Origin: Heliocidaris tuberculata
Taxonomy: Eukaryota > Echinodermata > Echinoidea > Camarodonta > Echinometridae
Length of the DNA stretch: 64,000 nt
Reading direction: 5' to 3'
NCBI GenBank assembly: GCA_025618425.1
Contig: CM046845.1
Coordinates: 7,059,491-7,123,490, forward strand
Positions within the stretch are counted from its first letter, which is position 1, and every line of letters starts with the position of its first letter. The position numbers and the translations under genes were made by a program. The notes under the pieces are model-generated. The model was not told the DNA's origin. It saw only the letters and a list, made by a program, of their open reading frames with translations, and did not search any database. This document shows, piece after piece, positions 22,436-33,840 of this stretch.

Positions 22436-22440
22436 AAAAA
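22436..22440 (-). terminator. Pol III terminator (T5)
   Basis: Five T on the minus strand, two bases past the discriminator of the tRNA-Gln gene at 22443-22514. This is long enough to stop RNA polymerase III. Confidence 0.75.
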
Positions 22441-22442
22441 TG

Positions 22443-22514
22443 AGGTCCCACCGAGATTCGAACTCGGATCGCGAGATTCAGAGTCTCGAGTGCTAACCGT
22501 TACACCATGGAACC
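22443..22514 (-). tRNA. tRNA-Gln (anticodon CTG), second copy
   Basis: A complete 72-nt gene on the minus strand, with the same role as the copy at 1744-1815 (decoding CAG). Comparing the two, I see only two differences: the T loop reads TTCG where copy 1 has TTCA, and the 3' acceptor reads TGGGACC where copy 1 has TGGAACC. The second change turns one T-A acceptor pair into a T-G wobble pair. The anticodon arm and loop CTCTGAA are unchanged. There is no intron and no encoded CCA. The eight bases before the 5' end (GCATGAGC) also resemble those of copy 1 (GCATCAGC), and both genes have a GA tract further upstream in their own orientation, which suggests segmental duplication with inversion. 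Probably functional. Confidence 0.94.
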
Positions 22515-22611
22515 GCTCATGCGAAAGCGATGGTATCACTCGGTATCATCACATACGGGCTGTTCTGCAGTTAGTGCAGGCCTACCCTATATACAATCCT
22601 TCCTTGTCTTA

Positions 22612-22622
22612 CCCCCCCCCCC

Positions 22623-22663
<41 letters not shown>

Positions 22664-22682
22664 TCTCTCTCTCTCTCACACA

Positions 22683-22715
<33 letters not shown>
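22612..22715. repeat. Poly-C then (CT)n with a CA insert
   Basis: About 21 C, then CT dinucleotides to 22674, CACACACA, then CT to 22713. It lies about 98 bp upstream of the second tRNA-Gln in that gene's orientation. Confidence 0.9.
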
Positions 22716-22717
<2 letters not shown>

Positions 22718-22769
22718 CTTTTTCCTCCTTGTCCCTTTCTCCCCTCCCACTCTTCCTACCTCCTCATCT

Positions 22770-22942
22770 GGAGGCGTAATGGCTCAGTGGTAGAGCTGTG
22801 GTCTCGTAACCGGGAGGTCCCGGGTTCGAAACCAAGAAGATGCTCTAGTGCCCTTTGGTAAGGCATCAATCCTCATTGCCAAGTGCCTCGGATAGGACTT
22901 AAAGCCATATGTCCCCCTGGCTGCTTGCCTATAAAGCATATG
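22770..22942 (+). mobile_element. tRNA-derived SINE
   Basis: The head GGAGGCGTAATGGCTCAGTG with GGTAGAGC (box A-like) and CCCGGGTTCGAAACC (box B-like) mimics a tRNA with CTCGTAA in the anticodon-loop position (CGT, Thr-like). The anticodon stem is imperfect and the 3' acceptor half is replaced, so this is not a working tRNA. The body continues GTGCCCTTTGGTAAGGCATC, then CCTCATTGCC and CCTCGGATAGGACTTAAAGC, typical of SINE bodies with the CCTTTGGCAAGGCAT motif. Internal Pol III promoter elements look intact. Confidence 0.75.
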
Positions 22943-23040
22943 ATTACGGTATATAGTGTTTTCTTAGCAGTCAGGCAAAAAATATTTAACCGTCAATCAA
23001 TTATGTTAGCTCTCACTTTGTTTCTCTGTTGCTCCCTCTT

Positions 23041-23041
23041 T

Positions 23042-23086
<45 letters not shown>
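23041..23086. repeat. (CT)n microsatellite
   Basis: About 22 CT dinucleotides. Surrounding open frames are low complexity. Confidence 0.9.
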
Positions 23087-23088
<2 letters not shown>

Positions 23089-24390
23089 GCCCTCACTCTC
23101 CATCGTACTTTCTTTCTATATCGTTCCTCTGCATTCTAAACTTTTGACATTATTCATGTTCTCTGCATACTTGATTTTTTTCCTTTGTATATATCTGATC
23201 TTAACCTCTTGTTTTGTTTAACCCTATTCCTTGTCTGCAAATGTTTTGTTAGCATCATTCAATATTTTGTTTTAAACTTTGGCTGACTGCCGAAATTACC
23301 CTTTTAACGTAAGAGAAGTCCGATGTTGTCTTCCCTTCTCTTCTTTCACAAAACTTTACCTGACATTCTATGAGTTAACGGTTCAGGTGTAAATAGAAAA
23401 TGAAGGATAATATAAAACCTCATAGATAGGGCTCGCGCGGAACCCATTTCGGACTTGGGTTCCGTGCGGGCCCTATTATATGCGAGCGCTTACGGATGCA
23501 TTGATTAATCTACTCATAAGTCACTTTTATGTTTATCGAAAATGCATTTAGACTTGCAATACCTTTTTTTTTTTTTTATAGAAGTAATATTGAAAGCTCA
23601 TATTGCTTATATAGCATTGCGACATGAAACCCCTAACATAATCATACAGAGCAAAATATCTCAATTGGTGATTCGTAAACTTTAACGGTTGTTATGATGT
23701 TTCTCAGATGCCTTTATGCCCTCCCTCTTCCCTCGATTTATTTTGTCCTGTCTTGTACCAATATATCCTTTCCACACGCTTTTATTCTCGGGTAGATACC
23801 TCGTCCACCTCTGTCATGACGTCATTAAAAGCTAGCACTTACGGGTTACTTTACAAATGGGTTTGAGATTGCACCCCTGAATTGCACTTAACCTGGCAAG
23901 TTCGTGATTAGTCCTGTATAATGTCAGCTTCGTGTCTTCTTCAAGAAATCTTACTCTGCCTCAGCTTGTTAAACGCTAGATATCGATTTTTTTCTTGGTG
24001 ATTAAATACTATTAAACACGTTCTATTTCACCCCCTTGTCTTTCCTTCTATAGATATCTCTATTATTATTCTCTTTAGAAAATGATGGGCATATAAATTA
24101 TACTTCTTTAATTTACTTTTCTCTCTATTGATTCATCTGCTTATGTCGCGTAGCTATTTTTATCTATTTGATTCGTGTCTCCTTTCCTATATCCTTTAAA
24201 AAAAATGAAATTCATGCTTATCTGCTTATAATGTATCCCGTTCACTTGCGTTTCTCGTCTGGCACAGACGCATTTTTTTCTTTCTTAACAGTCAATACCT
24301 GTCGTATGATTTTCATCTTCGTATTATCACACTGACACATTCTGTCTTTTTTCCCTCCTGAGTCCATCTGTCTGTCTATCTATCCTTTTC
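23087..24390. other. AT-rich single-copy stretch
   Basis: Apart from the hairpin at 23426-23476 and a T-run near 23564, no element or gene was recognised. Confidence 0.4.
23426..23476. repeat. 51-bp inverted repeat (21-bp stem, 9-nt loop)
   Basis: The arm ATAGGGCTCGCGCGGAACCC followed by A pairs with the inverse arm ending CCCTAT. Nineteen of 21 positions are Watson-Crick and the other two would be G-U pairs in the RNA of the plus strand. The loop is TTTCGGACT. The stem is far more GC-rich than its surroundings. It could be a tiny foldback remnant or a structured RNA. No other copy was seen in the window. Confidence 0.7.
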
Positions 24391-24682
24391 TAATCAATTT
24401 GGTTCTTCCTTTCTCTGTCTCTCCAGCTCTCTTTCTCTACCCTCTGACATTCTGGGCACCCCAACTCCCCTTTCTCTATGTGTTTCTCCTTTTCTCTTCA
24501 CCTCTGCCTGAATGTATATCTGTGTGTCTGTATCCCCCCTCTCTCTCCTCTGTTTCTCTCTCTTTCTTTCTCTCTTTCTTTCTCTCTATCTTTCTATCTC
24601 TTTTTTCCTCTCTCTTTCTTTCTTTCTCTCTTTCTCTCTCCCACTTTCTTTCTGTATCTCTCTTTTTCTCTCTCTCTTAGTA
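24365..24682. repeat. CT/CTTT pyrimidine-rich tract
   Basis: Interrupted pyrimidine repeats, densest at 24538-24680. Open frames here are Ser/Leu/Phe low-complexity artefacts. Confidence 0.8.
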
Positions 24683-26175
24683 TTTCTATAAGAACTAAAC
24701 AACTGCATAACTTGTTGCTGTAAGAAAGCATTTCACAATACCCGATAAAACGTAAGTGAAATTAAGAAAAAACAAAAACAGCGCTTTAACCAAACTCCAC
24801 AGGCTATCTGTCACGTTACCGCTTTATCAAGCACAAAGTCGAAGATGAAAATCTACCCCATTTTGAACTTTCTTTGATCTTTATCTCAGTCTACACTTAC
24901 AAAACATCATCCGCCCTAATAGTTTGATTTCTAGAAAGAAAAAAAACTTCAATGTCCCGGAGTCAAGTCGATCTCGAGGTAACATTTGTATTTCCCTGGT
25001 GTAAAGTAAAGGTACTTTCAGCGTACGATCACATACGCTTGGGACTTCTTGTTTCTTCGGGCGGCAGTAAATTGATATGAAAGAAAATGTACTCGTGGAA
25101 GATGTTTTTTCCACTTGTAATCATTTTTCCTCGACTTTTTGGATCTCTGGGGGGTATGACTGAAAGTGCAAAAGCTTAGTTTGAGTGAGTAATGACAGTG
25201 AAGACGGTGATTTTTGTATTGTCCCCTCTATTTTTGTTGCAAAGGCGAACTGTATACATAGATGGGAATAAAAATGGTTTAAGGCATGCAGCCCACAAAG
25301 CTTTAAACTTGCTTAGATTGTCTTCGTGAAAAAAAAAAAACCACAGTGGATACAGATAACTGAGCTAAGATTGAATCAAAGAAATATTATTCGAATTTCC
25401 TTAGAAATAGGGCACGTTTTCAATCATTTCTGGGATGCTATGACCTATGAGCATTTATCATTCAAATTCGTCGATGCCTATCGTTTACATTTCAAAACAA
25501 GATTATACACGTATACCTCACAAGCCATGTAAGTCTACAGGCTGGAAAGGGGAGGGGGGGGGGGATAGGAGCAACTTTTTTTTTTCTCCGACACTGACTT
25601 TTTCCAAGGGAATATGATTTCAGGGGTAAGAGCAGAAACATCCCCCCGAAAAATTTGAATTTTCTCCCCGAAAAATAACCTTTTCTTGGCTTTTATTTCT
25701 CCTGAAGGGGTCGAGTGGGTCTCCGTCGACACACAGGATCAGCCTATTTGATATAAATTTTCTTTTCTTGAGCTTTTTTTTCTGAAATTCTTTCTCTTTG
25801 TCTTGTTTCTCTCCGTCAGTCATATATAGCATTTTATATGCGTCAACAAAATGTATCTATTGTTTATTCTCATTATTGTGGTGTATTGAACGGGACTGAC
25901 CTGGAATAGCTTTTGCTCTTAATTTTGTTGGCTCCACTTTAATTGAAGATGTAAAACTAAGTTAGTTTCATATCTACTTTAGATCGAATGTTTTTGTTTT
26001 TATTTTCCTTTTTTTTTCTTGCAAACTATTACTGTACATCGCGAGTCTGTCGATGATTTGTTCGTGCAAACACTGATTTCTATTTCATAAACGATTTAAT
26101 AAAAAAATGATAATAATGAATAATAACAAGTGAATTTTGAAATAGTTTTATATCTACTGTAGATCACTTTTTTCT
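24683..26175. other. AT-rich single-copy stretch
   Basis: A G run of about 10 bases is near 25554. The part at 24890-25100 has more balanced composition. Short open frames have no recognisable domain. Confidence 0.35.
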
Positions 26176-26176
26176 T

Positions 26177-26214
<38 letters not shown>
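26176..26214. repeat. (CT)n microsatellite
   Basis: About 18 uninterrupted CT dinucleotides. Confidence 0.9.
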
Positions 26215-26216
<2 letters not shown>

Positions 26217-26940
26217 GTTTCTTTTGTTTTAGGATTAAAAGAGTCCTTAAGAGTTTTCTTCATAACTATTTGAGGAGGTTAGACTTAATAGCTGTTAAAG
26301 GTCTCCATAATGTCAGCGTGAATTACATCCAGTGAAAGGGGGAAACCCTGATTCAACCAGAGGAGTAACTTGCTTTTGTTTGGCCCTTGATTATCAGTAT
26401 TTTCATGAGCTTATGCTCCAGACCTCTTTTCATCGTACTCATGCTTTGGTACTGGTGGGTTCACCATGTCTTTTAAGCCTAATCAAAACAAAAACCTGAC
26501 ATCTTATACGGTTCTCGTGTATGCTATATGATGGGGGGGGGGGGGGGGGGGTGTCCGGACACTTAAAAAAAAAATAGCCTGTCAATTTTGACGTCAGATT
26601 TTACGAAATAATAATATGCATCAAGACCAAGTAACACTAAAATCGGTGAATATTTGCAATTCGCATAATTTTCAACCTATGCTGTAAAAGATTTGTGACA
26701 ATTTGCATGAAAAGTTGTTCGATTGACTGTTTATAAATCAATGACCTGTCCGGATAACCAACCTGTCAGGACACACAACGTCCGGGTATATACATGTAAA
26801 ATCTGAGAATATTTAGCGACTTCCGTGAATTCTTGTTTAAAAAGTGATATGTGCTGGCTAAAGAATGTCTAAACTAAAAGATTACTGCCTGTACATTGAC
26901 ATGAGAGGACCTGGATATAAAAATACGTTTACATTATTAT
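26215..26940. other. Single-copy DNA with a poly-G tract
   Basis: A G run of about 19 bases at 26533-26551 is followed by the palindrome TGTCCGGACA. Related TGTCCGGA and TGTCAGGACA sequences occur about 200 bp downstream (26747 and 26765). This could be a degenerate inverted-repeat element but the boundaries are not clear. Confidence 0.35.
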
Positions 26941-26942
26941 CA

Positions 26943-26943
<1 letters not shown>

Positions 26944-26992
<49 letters not shown>
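26944..26992. repeat. (ATT)n microsatellite
   Basis: About 16 uninterrupted ATT triplets. Confidence 0.95.
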
Positions 26993-26993
<1 letters not shown>

Positions 26994-27278
26994 TACTTCA
27001 CTATAACCCATGTTCATCCTAAATTTATGATTGTTTGACTATCCATTTTTGTTTCTTGCTGGGTTTTTTTCTTCTTCGAAAAGGTATATATTATTCTTGA
27101 TTATATTTAACTCCTTTATTTTTTAAGGAAAAAAGGACAGAGTAGAGGTGCATTGATTTCCATTCTGTAAGCAGTGACAGGTTGATAGATGTGGAGAGAA
27201 AAATAGATAAATAGAGAGAAGTGTTCCCACCTGACAGTAAACAAATAACTTTGACACCTGTGATGATGGAAAGTGCTT

Positions 27279-27702
27279 GTAGCTACGTTCATACGGGACT
27301 TGAAGTTTCGAAACCTTAAGTTAGCGAAACTTTAAGCTAACGAAACAACGGCTCACTAACAAGGACGAGGGTTCACACGGGTCCGAAACAACGACGCTCG
27401 TTGTTCTGAAACTATACAAGTCGAGCGTTAGTCATTTAACATGAACAAAGAAGTCACTGTTAACGAGAGCGCTCAACTTAAAGTGTATTCTGTCCACACG
27501 GTCCGTAACTACAAGGAGGACCCCCTGCTCGTGGTTTCGGCGTTAAACAAGTTTTGGAACTACAAGTAAACTTAAAGTTTCGAAACTACGAGTCCGTTCA
27601 TACGGTCTGAAACTACAAGCTAACTACAAGATAACTTCATAGGTTTTTAAACTACAAGCGAAACTTAAAATTTAGCTCCCCTCGTGTGAACCTGACTTAT
27701 GT
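27279..27702 (+). mobile_element. Dispersed element with AACTACAAG repeats, copy 1
   Basis: Begins TAGCTACGTTCATACGGGAC and ends near CGTGTGAACCTGACTTATGT. Inside, GAAACT or AACTACAAG-type motifs recur many times (for example TTCGAAACTACGAG and GTCTGAAACTACAAG). GTTCATACGG-like motifs occur at the ends and at about 27596. The whole segment matches 50811-51195 read on the minus strand. Weak terminal inverted repeats (GTTCATACGGGA against GTTCACACGAGG) suggest a non-autonomous DNA transposon. No coding capacity. Confidence 0.8.
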
Positions 27703-27792
27703 CGATTGTCGAACACGTTTAGGATGAATGAGTAGGTGAAAAATCAATACGGATCTACATACACTTTATACAAGTTCGTGATCCATCTACAT

Positions 27793-28415
27793 CATCTCTC
27801 TCTCTCTCTCTCTTCCTCCTTCCTCCTTTCTCTTTCCTCCCCCTCTCTACCTTTCTCTCCCTCTTTATACATGTTATATCTCTTCTTCTCTCTCACTTTA
27901 TCACATTCCTTTTTTTTCTCTCTCTCTCTTTTCATTTCGCTCCCTCCCTCTCTTCCGTTCTCCCTCTCTTACAAACTCTATTTTCCTCATTCTTTCTTTA
28001 TCTTTCTCCTTCTCTCCCTATTTTTATCTCTCTCCTGCTCTCTTTCTCTCTTCCCCTTCTCTCTCTCTCCCTTCCCCTCTATCTCTTTCTCTATCCTTCT
28101 CTCGCAAACTATATTTTTTCTCCTGTTTTCCGTTTGCATTAATTGCAATGGCTATCTGCAAAGTCCTTACTACCTGCCTCTCCTGGCCCTCTTCCCCCTT
28201 TTTATTTACCCCCCCCCCCCCCCAAGGAGCTTCGTCATGGCCTCATCCATCCTTCCCCCTAGTTTTTTTTTTTTAATCATTAATGCAATTATCTACCTCT
28301 CCACCATACATGTATACACAATCACTTTCGTCTCTTTTTTCTTCTCTCCTCATTTTTAACTTTATTTCCTCTTCGAGCCCCCCTCCCTCCATTTATTCGT
28401 TATATCCACTACCTC

Positions 28416-28446
<31 letters not shown>

Positions 28447-28500
28447 TCTCTATCCTTCTCTCCCTCTATCTATATCTCCATCCATCTCTTACTGTCCTTG
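27793..28500. repeat. CT-rich pyrimidine tract
   Basis: Interrupted CT/CTTT repeats at 27796-28105, a C16 run at 28209-28224 and pure CT at 28417-28441. The 207-codon plus-strand open frame at 27736-28359 and the 94-codon frame at 28283-28567 are Ser/Leu/Phe/Pro artefacts. Confidence 0.85.
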
Positions 28501-29520
28501 TTGCTTGAAAAATAGAATCAGCTCAACCATTCAAGATAATGGCGCAAAGGTCAAGAGAGCAGTATAGGGTAAAACCTTGGGTGCATTTGCGACTAACTAC
28601 TCTTGTTTGCCGCGCCTGACTTCATAAACTAGATTTTGTAACCTAAATTTTACGACTGACGGGGCCCCTGTATATATTCTGTTACTGCTACATGAGTAGC
28701 CATGAACTTTCCTTGCCACGGTATTGCAAGTGTCGATGCATATGCCCTTGTGGTTCAGCTGATGTTTTTGCCGCTTAAGTCCCCCCTTTCACATTTTCCG
28801 AATTCGAGTGCCGATCTTTCCCGAGCTTACGAGCTTATGATAATTTTTCTATGGTAGGAGCTCGGCACGGAGGCGACAGTGGGTTGTCTAGGGGATATGA
28901 TGAAGTCGGGGAAGTCCGTTGTTTAAAATTCCAAATAGAAGATAGAATAAACAGAACTTACATGCAATTTCGTCCCCTGTCTGAAAAGTATAATTATTAG
29001 AGTGGGTTACACCGAGATATCCCGAGTATTCTACGAATTGTGCCGAACTAGCTCTGGTCTAACTCGGCATCAACCTCAACTTGGTGTTAACGGGGTTTAT
29101 ACATGTATACCTGAACTTCTAAAACAAAATATTCTGCTAGTTGATTCTAGATGTAGAGCGTGTGGTTGTCTTGTTTTCTCATGGTAGCTCAAGGGGGAGT
29201 TCCCCGGCCTCGTTCCTTTTTATTTCTGGGGCTTAGTATTTGTTCGTGGAAAATGTAATTATGTTCTTGATTTTAGTTGTTTTTAATGTTTGTTTAAAGG
29301 TCAATGTATAGATTTGAATATAATGTACATGCTGTGAAGATAAACAACCTATTTCTATTATTGCAAGTTGTTTCCTCTCATACACAAGTAGGTTGGACTG
29401 GGAAAAGAGTGTTGATTTTTTTTTAAGCTGAAAAAAGAACATTTTATTATTATGTAAAATGTCAAATGAAAACGCATGACCTACATCGTGTACATGGAAT
29501 ATTCCTGGCTGAAGCAAAAA
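28501..29520. other. Single-copy stretch
   Basis: The part at 28740-29210 has balanced composition and several CGAG/CTCGG-type motifs (for example TTCCGAATTCGAGTGCCG and AGCTCGGCAC) in both orientations. A degenerate foldback is possible. No gene was recognised. Confidence 0.3.
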
Positions 29521-29529
29521 GAAAGAGAA

Positions 29530-29569
<40 letters not shown>

Positions 29570-29571
29570 GG

Positions 29572-29602
<31 letters not shown>

Positions 29603-29611
29603 TATATATAT

Positions 29612-29660
<49 letters not shown>
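29521..29660. repeat. Compound (GA)n-(TA)n-(GA)n microsatellite
   Basis: GA-rich from 29522, TA at 29573-29594 and 29602-29613, then pure GA to 29659. Open frames across it are artefacts. Confidence 0.95.
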
Positions 29661-29661
<1 letters not shown>

Positions 29662-30335
29662 TTCGAAAGGAGAAAATTGCAAATAAAATAACAAAACGTC
29701 GCTGTCACTTCTTCATTAACTTACATACATCCTCCCTCTAAAGTAAATGGCGAAAAAACAAAGAGAAAATAATGCAAGTAAAATCAACATAAAATCTGAA
29801 AATGGAGGGCATGATTACTCCAGATTCATCATCCCAAATTTTCTTCAATTTCTTTTAACCCTTCTTTTACCATGTGCCAAAAATATAGTGAATCCCTTAT
29901 GGTCCATCTGCCCATTGACTGTACATGTCAAAGTCATCCATTGCAAAACGAAAAGAAAAGAAAAAAAAAATCCACAACGGATTAAAAGATGGAAAAGAGA
30001 AATGAATGATGGGTACACTACAGCTAAATCAAATGTGGTTCTTAAGAAATGCATCCATCTTGTGTTTCAACGATATGTCATCTACCATTTAAAAATACTT
30101 TGTTTCCATGGTATTGTGCAAGCCATTATGCATGCAATCATCTGTCCTGCATTTGTTTCGATAAAGTGATCATGAATAAACATCAATTTGCCTCAGTTAG
30201 CCCCATTCTTGCAGCCCATCAGTTATGATATGGGTATAGCTGCCGATCCGTGCATTGTTAAATTACCTTTGTTCATCGGCAGTGTCCATGCCCCAAGCTT
30301 TATCTAATCGAGATAGAAATAACGTGAGAGGGAAT
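29661..30335. other. AT-rich stretch with a 140-codon open frame
   Basis: The plus frame at 29747-30169 is the longest non-repetitive open frame in the window. Its product is Lys/Ile/Asn-rich at the start with a short hydrophobic stretch and no recognisable motif. In AT-rich DNA this length can arise by chance, so I do not call a gene. Confidence 0.3.
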
Positions 30336-30551
30336 TATACTTTCTCTAAAAAATGAGTGAATTTTCACTATGTTTTCACTCCCCCGGGCGTCACACCAGG
30401 GATCACTTGTTTAGGAGTGAATATCGAGTGACTATCGAGTGGTCTCGAAAAGGAAAAGAATGGAGTTTTACTCTCTTTTCACTCCTTTTTCATTTCCCCG
30501 GGGAGTGACGTCAGTGATCACTCGATTTTTCAATTTTTAAAAGAGAGTATA
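30336..30551. mobile_element. Foldback element with nested inverted repeats
   Basis: The outer ends TATACTTTCTCTAAAAAA and the inverse of TATACTCTCTTTTAAAAA are inverted repeats. Nested inside, CACTCCCCCGGGCGTCAC and GATCACT pair with GTGACGTCAGTGATCACT and CCCCGGGGA. About 216 bp, no coding capacity. It lies just before a GA/GT microsatellite. Confidence 0.65.
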
Positions 30552-30591
30552 GCATAGGGATGTTAGATGGAAGACAAAGAGAGATGGAAAG

Positions 30592-30714
30592 GAGAGAGAG
30601 AGAGAGAGAGAGAGAAAGGGAGAGAGAGAGGGTGTGTGTGTGTGTGTGTGTGTGTGTTTGTGTGTGTGTTTCTGAGGGTGCGCGTGTGCGCGGGTGTGTG
30701 TGTGTGTGTGTGAG
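30592..30714. repeat. (GA)n-(GT)n compound microsatellite
   Basis: GA to about 30631, then GT with TTTGT and GCGC interruptions to 30711. Confidence 0.95.
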
Positions 30715-30842
30715 GGGGTTGGATGGTGATATGAATATTAAGAGAATGGAAAAAAACGAATAAATAATAATAATAAACGAATAAAAACGAAAGGAACATA
30801 CTAATATCTTCATTTTGTACAGAACTACAACAAACTGGTGGT

Positions 30843-30974
30843 GGTTGTGGTGCTGTAGTAGTACTACTACTACTAGTACTGCTACTACTATTACTATTAT
30901 TACTACCATTATTACTAATACTATACTACGACTGATACTACTACTTTTACTACTACTATACTACTACTACTGCA

Positions 30975-31021
<47 letters not shown>

Positions 31022-31258
31022 CACTACTACCACTACTACTACTTCTTCTTCTTCTTCTTCTTTTACTACTACTAGTACTACTAGCACTACTACTACTACT
31101 ATTTCTACTATACTACTACTACTACTTCTACTTCTAGTAGTACTACTAGTAATATAGTAGTAGTAATAATAGTAGTAATAATAAAAGTACTACTACTACT
31201 ACTACGACGACGACGACGACTACTACTACTACTTCTACTACTGCGACCACCACCGCCA
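30843..31258. repeat. (CTA)n/(TAC)n trinucleotide region
   Basis: CTA/TAC triplets with TTC (31041-31062) and ACG (31204-31220) blocks, and TAGTAG inversions at 31136-31180. Tyrosine- or threonine-rich frames are artefacts. Confidence 0.9.
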
Positions 31259-33840
31259 TGCCACAACTACCACCATTACCACTTCTACTATGTTACTTTT
31301 ACGATTACAAGTTTACAATAAAAATACTTCAATATCAACAAGACATTTTCAGCTTCGTAAATACCAGAACTACTTTCACTTTAAACAAAAAATATCCATT
31401 CATCATAAAAAGGAAAGGAAACGAAAGCCAGTACATTCGGATGAAGCTACTATATCAAATTATTTAAATCCCTTTTGAAAAACCTCATGGGTCTCACATT
31501 TAAGCTTTCTCACTCGAATTGTATCCTCTTAAATCCTGTAACTACATGATCATGACTTTTGAAAATAATCACCACAATCATCTTGCTTCACTAGAAACTT
31601 ACATCCATCTTCGCCGTATTTTCCCGCATATTATGGAAGGATAACAATCAAACCGCCATCTCCCGGGTGAATTCTTTAAAAGGGCGATTCCTAAAAAGCC
31701 GCAAGGAAAGTAGCGAAACATAACTCGTATCGTTGGGTTTCCTAAGAGCCCTTACAAGTAAACACTATTCTCCGCTGCCCTCCGGCTGCAAAGGGGTATA
31801 TCTTTACGTTCATCTACTCAAGATATGGAGTCTCATGCATGTGCTAATCATGCTTTAAAGGAAATATCGAGATGTGGTCAAAATCTATGTAAGTATATCG
31901 TCTGACATGAGAGAGGGAATTCATTGTCCGCAGGTACAGTATTTTATTTCTTTCCTATTTTACAGACATTTCAAATAAAACGATGAAACAGAAGCATGAA
32001 ATTTTAGCTTCCAACGCTGCAAACTCTCCTTCACCGTGTTCACATCAGTGCAAATGAAACTATTCGATTTGAAAGATAATCCATATGAATACATACATAT
32101 ATTCTATTTAAGGCATTGACTGTCAAAGATTAGTCAATGTTGAGAGAATTTTTCGATCTATGATTGTCCGAGGTATTCCCAAACAATGAACAATTTCAAA
32201 CAATTTAAACTTCCGGTAATTTTCCTCACGTGTTTTAACGACATGTGCACCTTCTTTGAAATTAGAGTTAATTATTCAAAGCTACCCAGAAGGGACAGAC
32301 CAAATATGCTCAGACCCTCCAAATATGGAAAAAAGATCCTCTTATGCAAACTTCTGCACCAGACATGCCAAACATCAATGCAAATCTCGAGATTTAGAGC
32401 GAAAATCCTGAATGAAACTTCCTTTCTCTTCCGGATATCAATATACTCTCTGAATACTCTGCATACTGTGTGTTGAAATTACTTTTTGAAGGTGGGATTA
32501 TCACAAAATAAGTCCACTTGTTAAATAGATATTGTTAGTGTTGTCGTTCAAAGAGTATGCTAATGAAGATGGAAAAAAGAAGAATTTTAAAGCAGCAATT
32601 CATTACTTGCACTGCAATTATATTTTGTAACCACACGGTGGCGTGGCGTGGATTCAGCCGCTGAGGGGCACTGATGTCAGGGGGCGGCACTGGTCTCGTG
32701 AGGTAGATGAAATGCGAGTGAATATTTTTGCCTCAAAATTTGTAACACTTTGTCGACAATGAAGAAGTAATAAGATTTGTATCATACTTCTACTCTGACC
32801 TTTTCTACGACCTCTGAATAATCTTTAAAAGGTTTAGGAAGTACAGAATGACGTTTGAAAACACATCTTCACGCTCAGAGACAGCATTTGCATTTAAGAA
32901 AGGAATTGTGAGCTTCGAGCACTCACGAATGTCTAATCGCATAGAAAATGACAAAATCTGAATTTCGAGTGACAGCTTTAATACGCATGTTGTTAACGGG
33001 TCGCTTCGCTTGTGAATTATTTGTTGATCCTTTCAAAGATTACACTATTTCATTCAGGGGCGCTACCCGTCCAATTTTTTTAACATCTAATAATTGTTTA
33101 CTATACCTATATGATGGGTCTATATTTTTTTAAAAGAGGAAAAAGCCAGAAAAAAAAAAGATGAATATAGAAAGTCATGTTCCGGGGAAGTACAGCGTAA
33201 CCTATAGTTCAACGATGGGTTACTGGTGCAAACCCATGCATATTTTAATGCTTTAGCGCTCCGTATCACGAATGTGCAATCGGTTGGATAGCGCGAAATT
33301 TCTTCTGAAGTTATCGGTTCAACTCAGCTGTAATTGTGTGCTAAGCCTGAACGAATGTTGGGAAGGTGACGTTGAGAGATGTCATTTGATAGAAAGCCTT
33401 AAGTTAAGAAGTAACAGATGGATGAGAAATACACGATAACTCTTTATGGTTTCTGGACAGACATGCGGATGGCGTTTGACAAAATGTCCCTTGGTTGATA
33501 AAACTTGTCCATACTGGATTTACAGTGCATTCGTCAGTTCCTTGTAATAATGTCCCCCAATTTTCAAAATGGCCCCATTTGAAAATGTTTTGCAGAATTT
33601 ACATGGATCAATGTGTCATGTTACTGGGAATGAAATAGCGAGGGGAAAGTGCCTCTCGAGACCCGATGTTTTTTTTTTTTTTTTTTGTTTTTTTTACAAT
33701 CTAGACATACCCCTTCCTTCTTCTAAGAAAATTTTAAACTCCTACCCTTTCTTAATCATCTTTATTATCATTAACTTGACAAGACTTGTCTATTAGAATG
33801 CATTTCTTGTGTTGGCCTTCCTCTATAAAATACATTCTCT
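31259..33840. other. Long AT-rich single-copy stretch
   Basis: This marks the switch from microsatellite-dense to repeat-poor DNA. GGCGTGGATTCAGCCGCTGA near 32642 resembles a CAGTGGCGGATCCAG-type end in degenerate form. A T-rich run lies at 33669-33690. Open frames at 32186-32476 and 33569-33796 show no domain. Confidence 0.35.

Noticed and set aside
22770..22842. Apparent tRNA-Thr(CGT) gene
   Set aside because: Box A and box B are present, but the anticodon stem is imperfect, the acceptor 3' half is missing and a SINE body follows.
27736..28567. 207- and 94-codon Ser/Leu/Phe-rich frames
   Set aside because: They follow a CT-rich tract and have no signal, domain or start context.
29747..30169. 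140-codon plus-strand open frame, the longest with non-repetitive content
   Set aside because: No recognisable domain, Lys/Ile/Asn-rich composition typical of AT-rich chance frames, and no splice or promoter context.
30843..31258. Spaced repeats resembling a CRISPR-like array
   Set aside because: A trinucleotide microsatellite with no unique spacers, in eukaryotic DNA.
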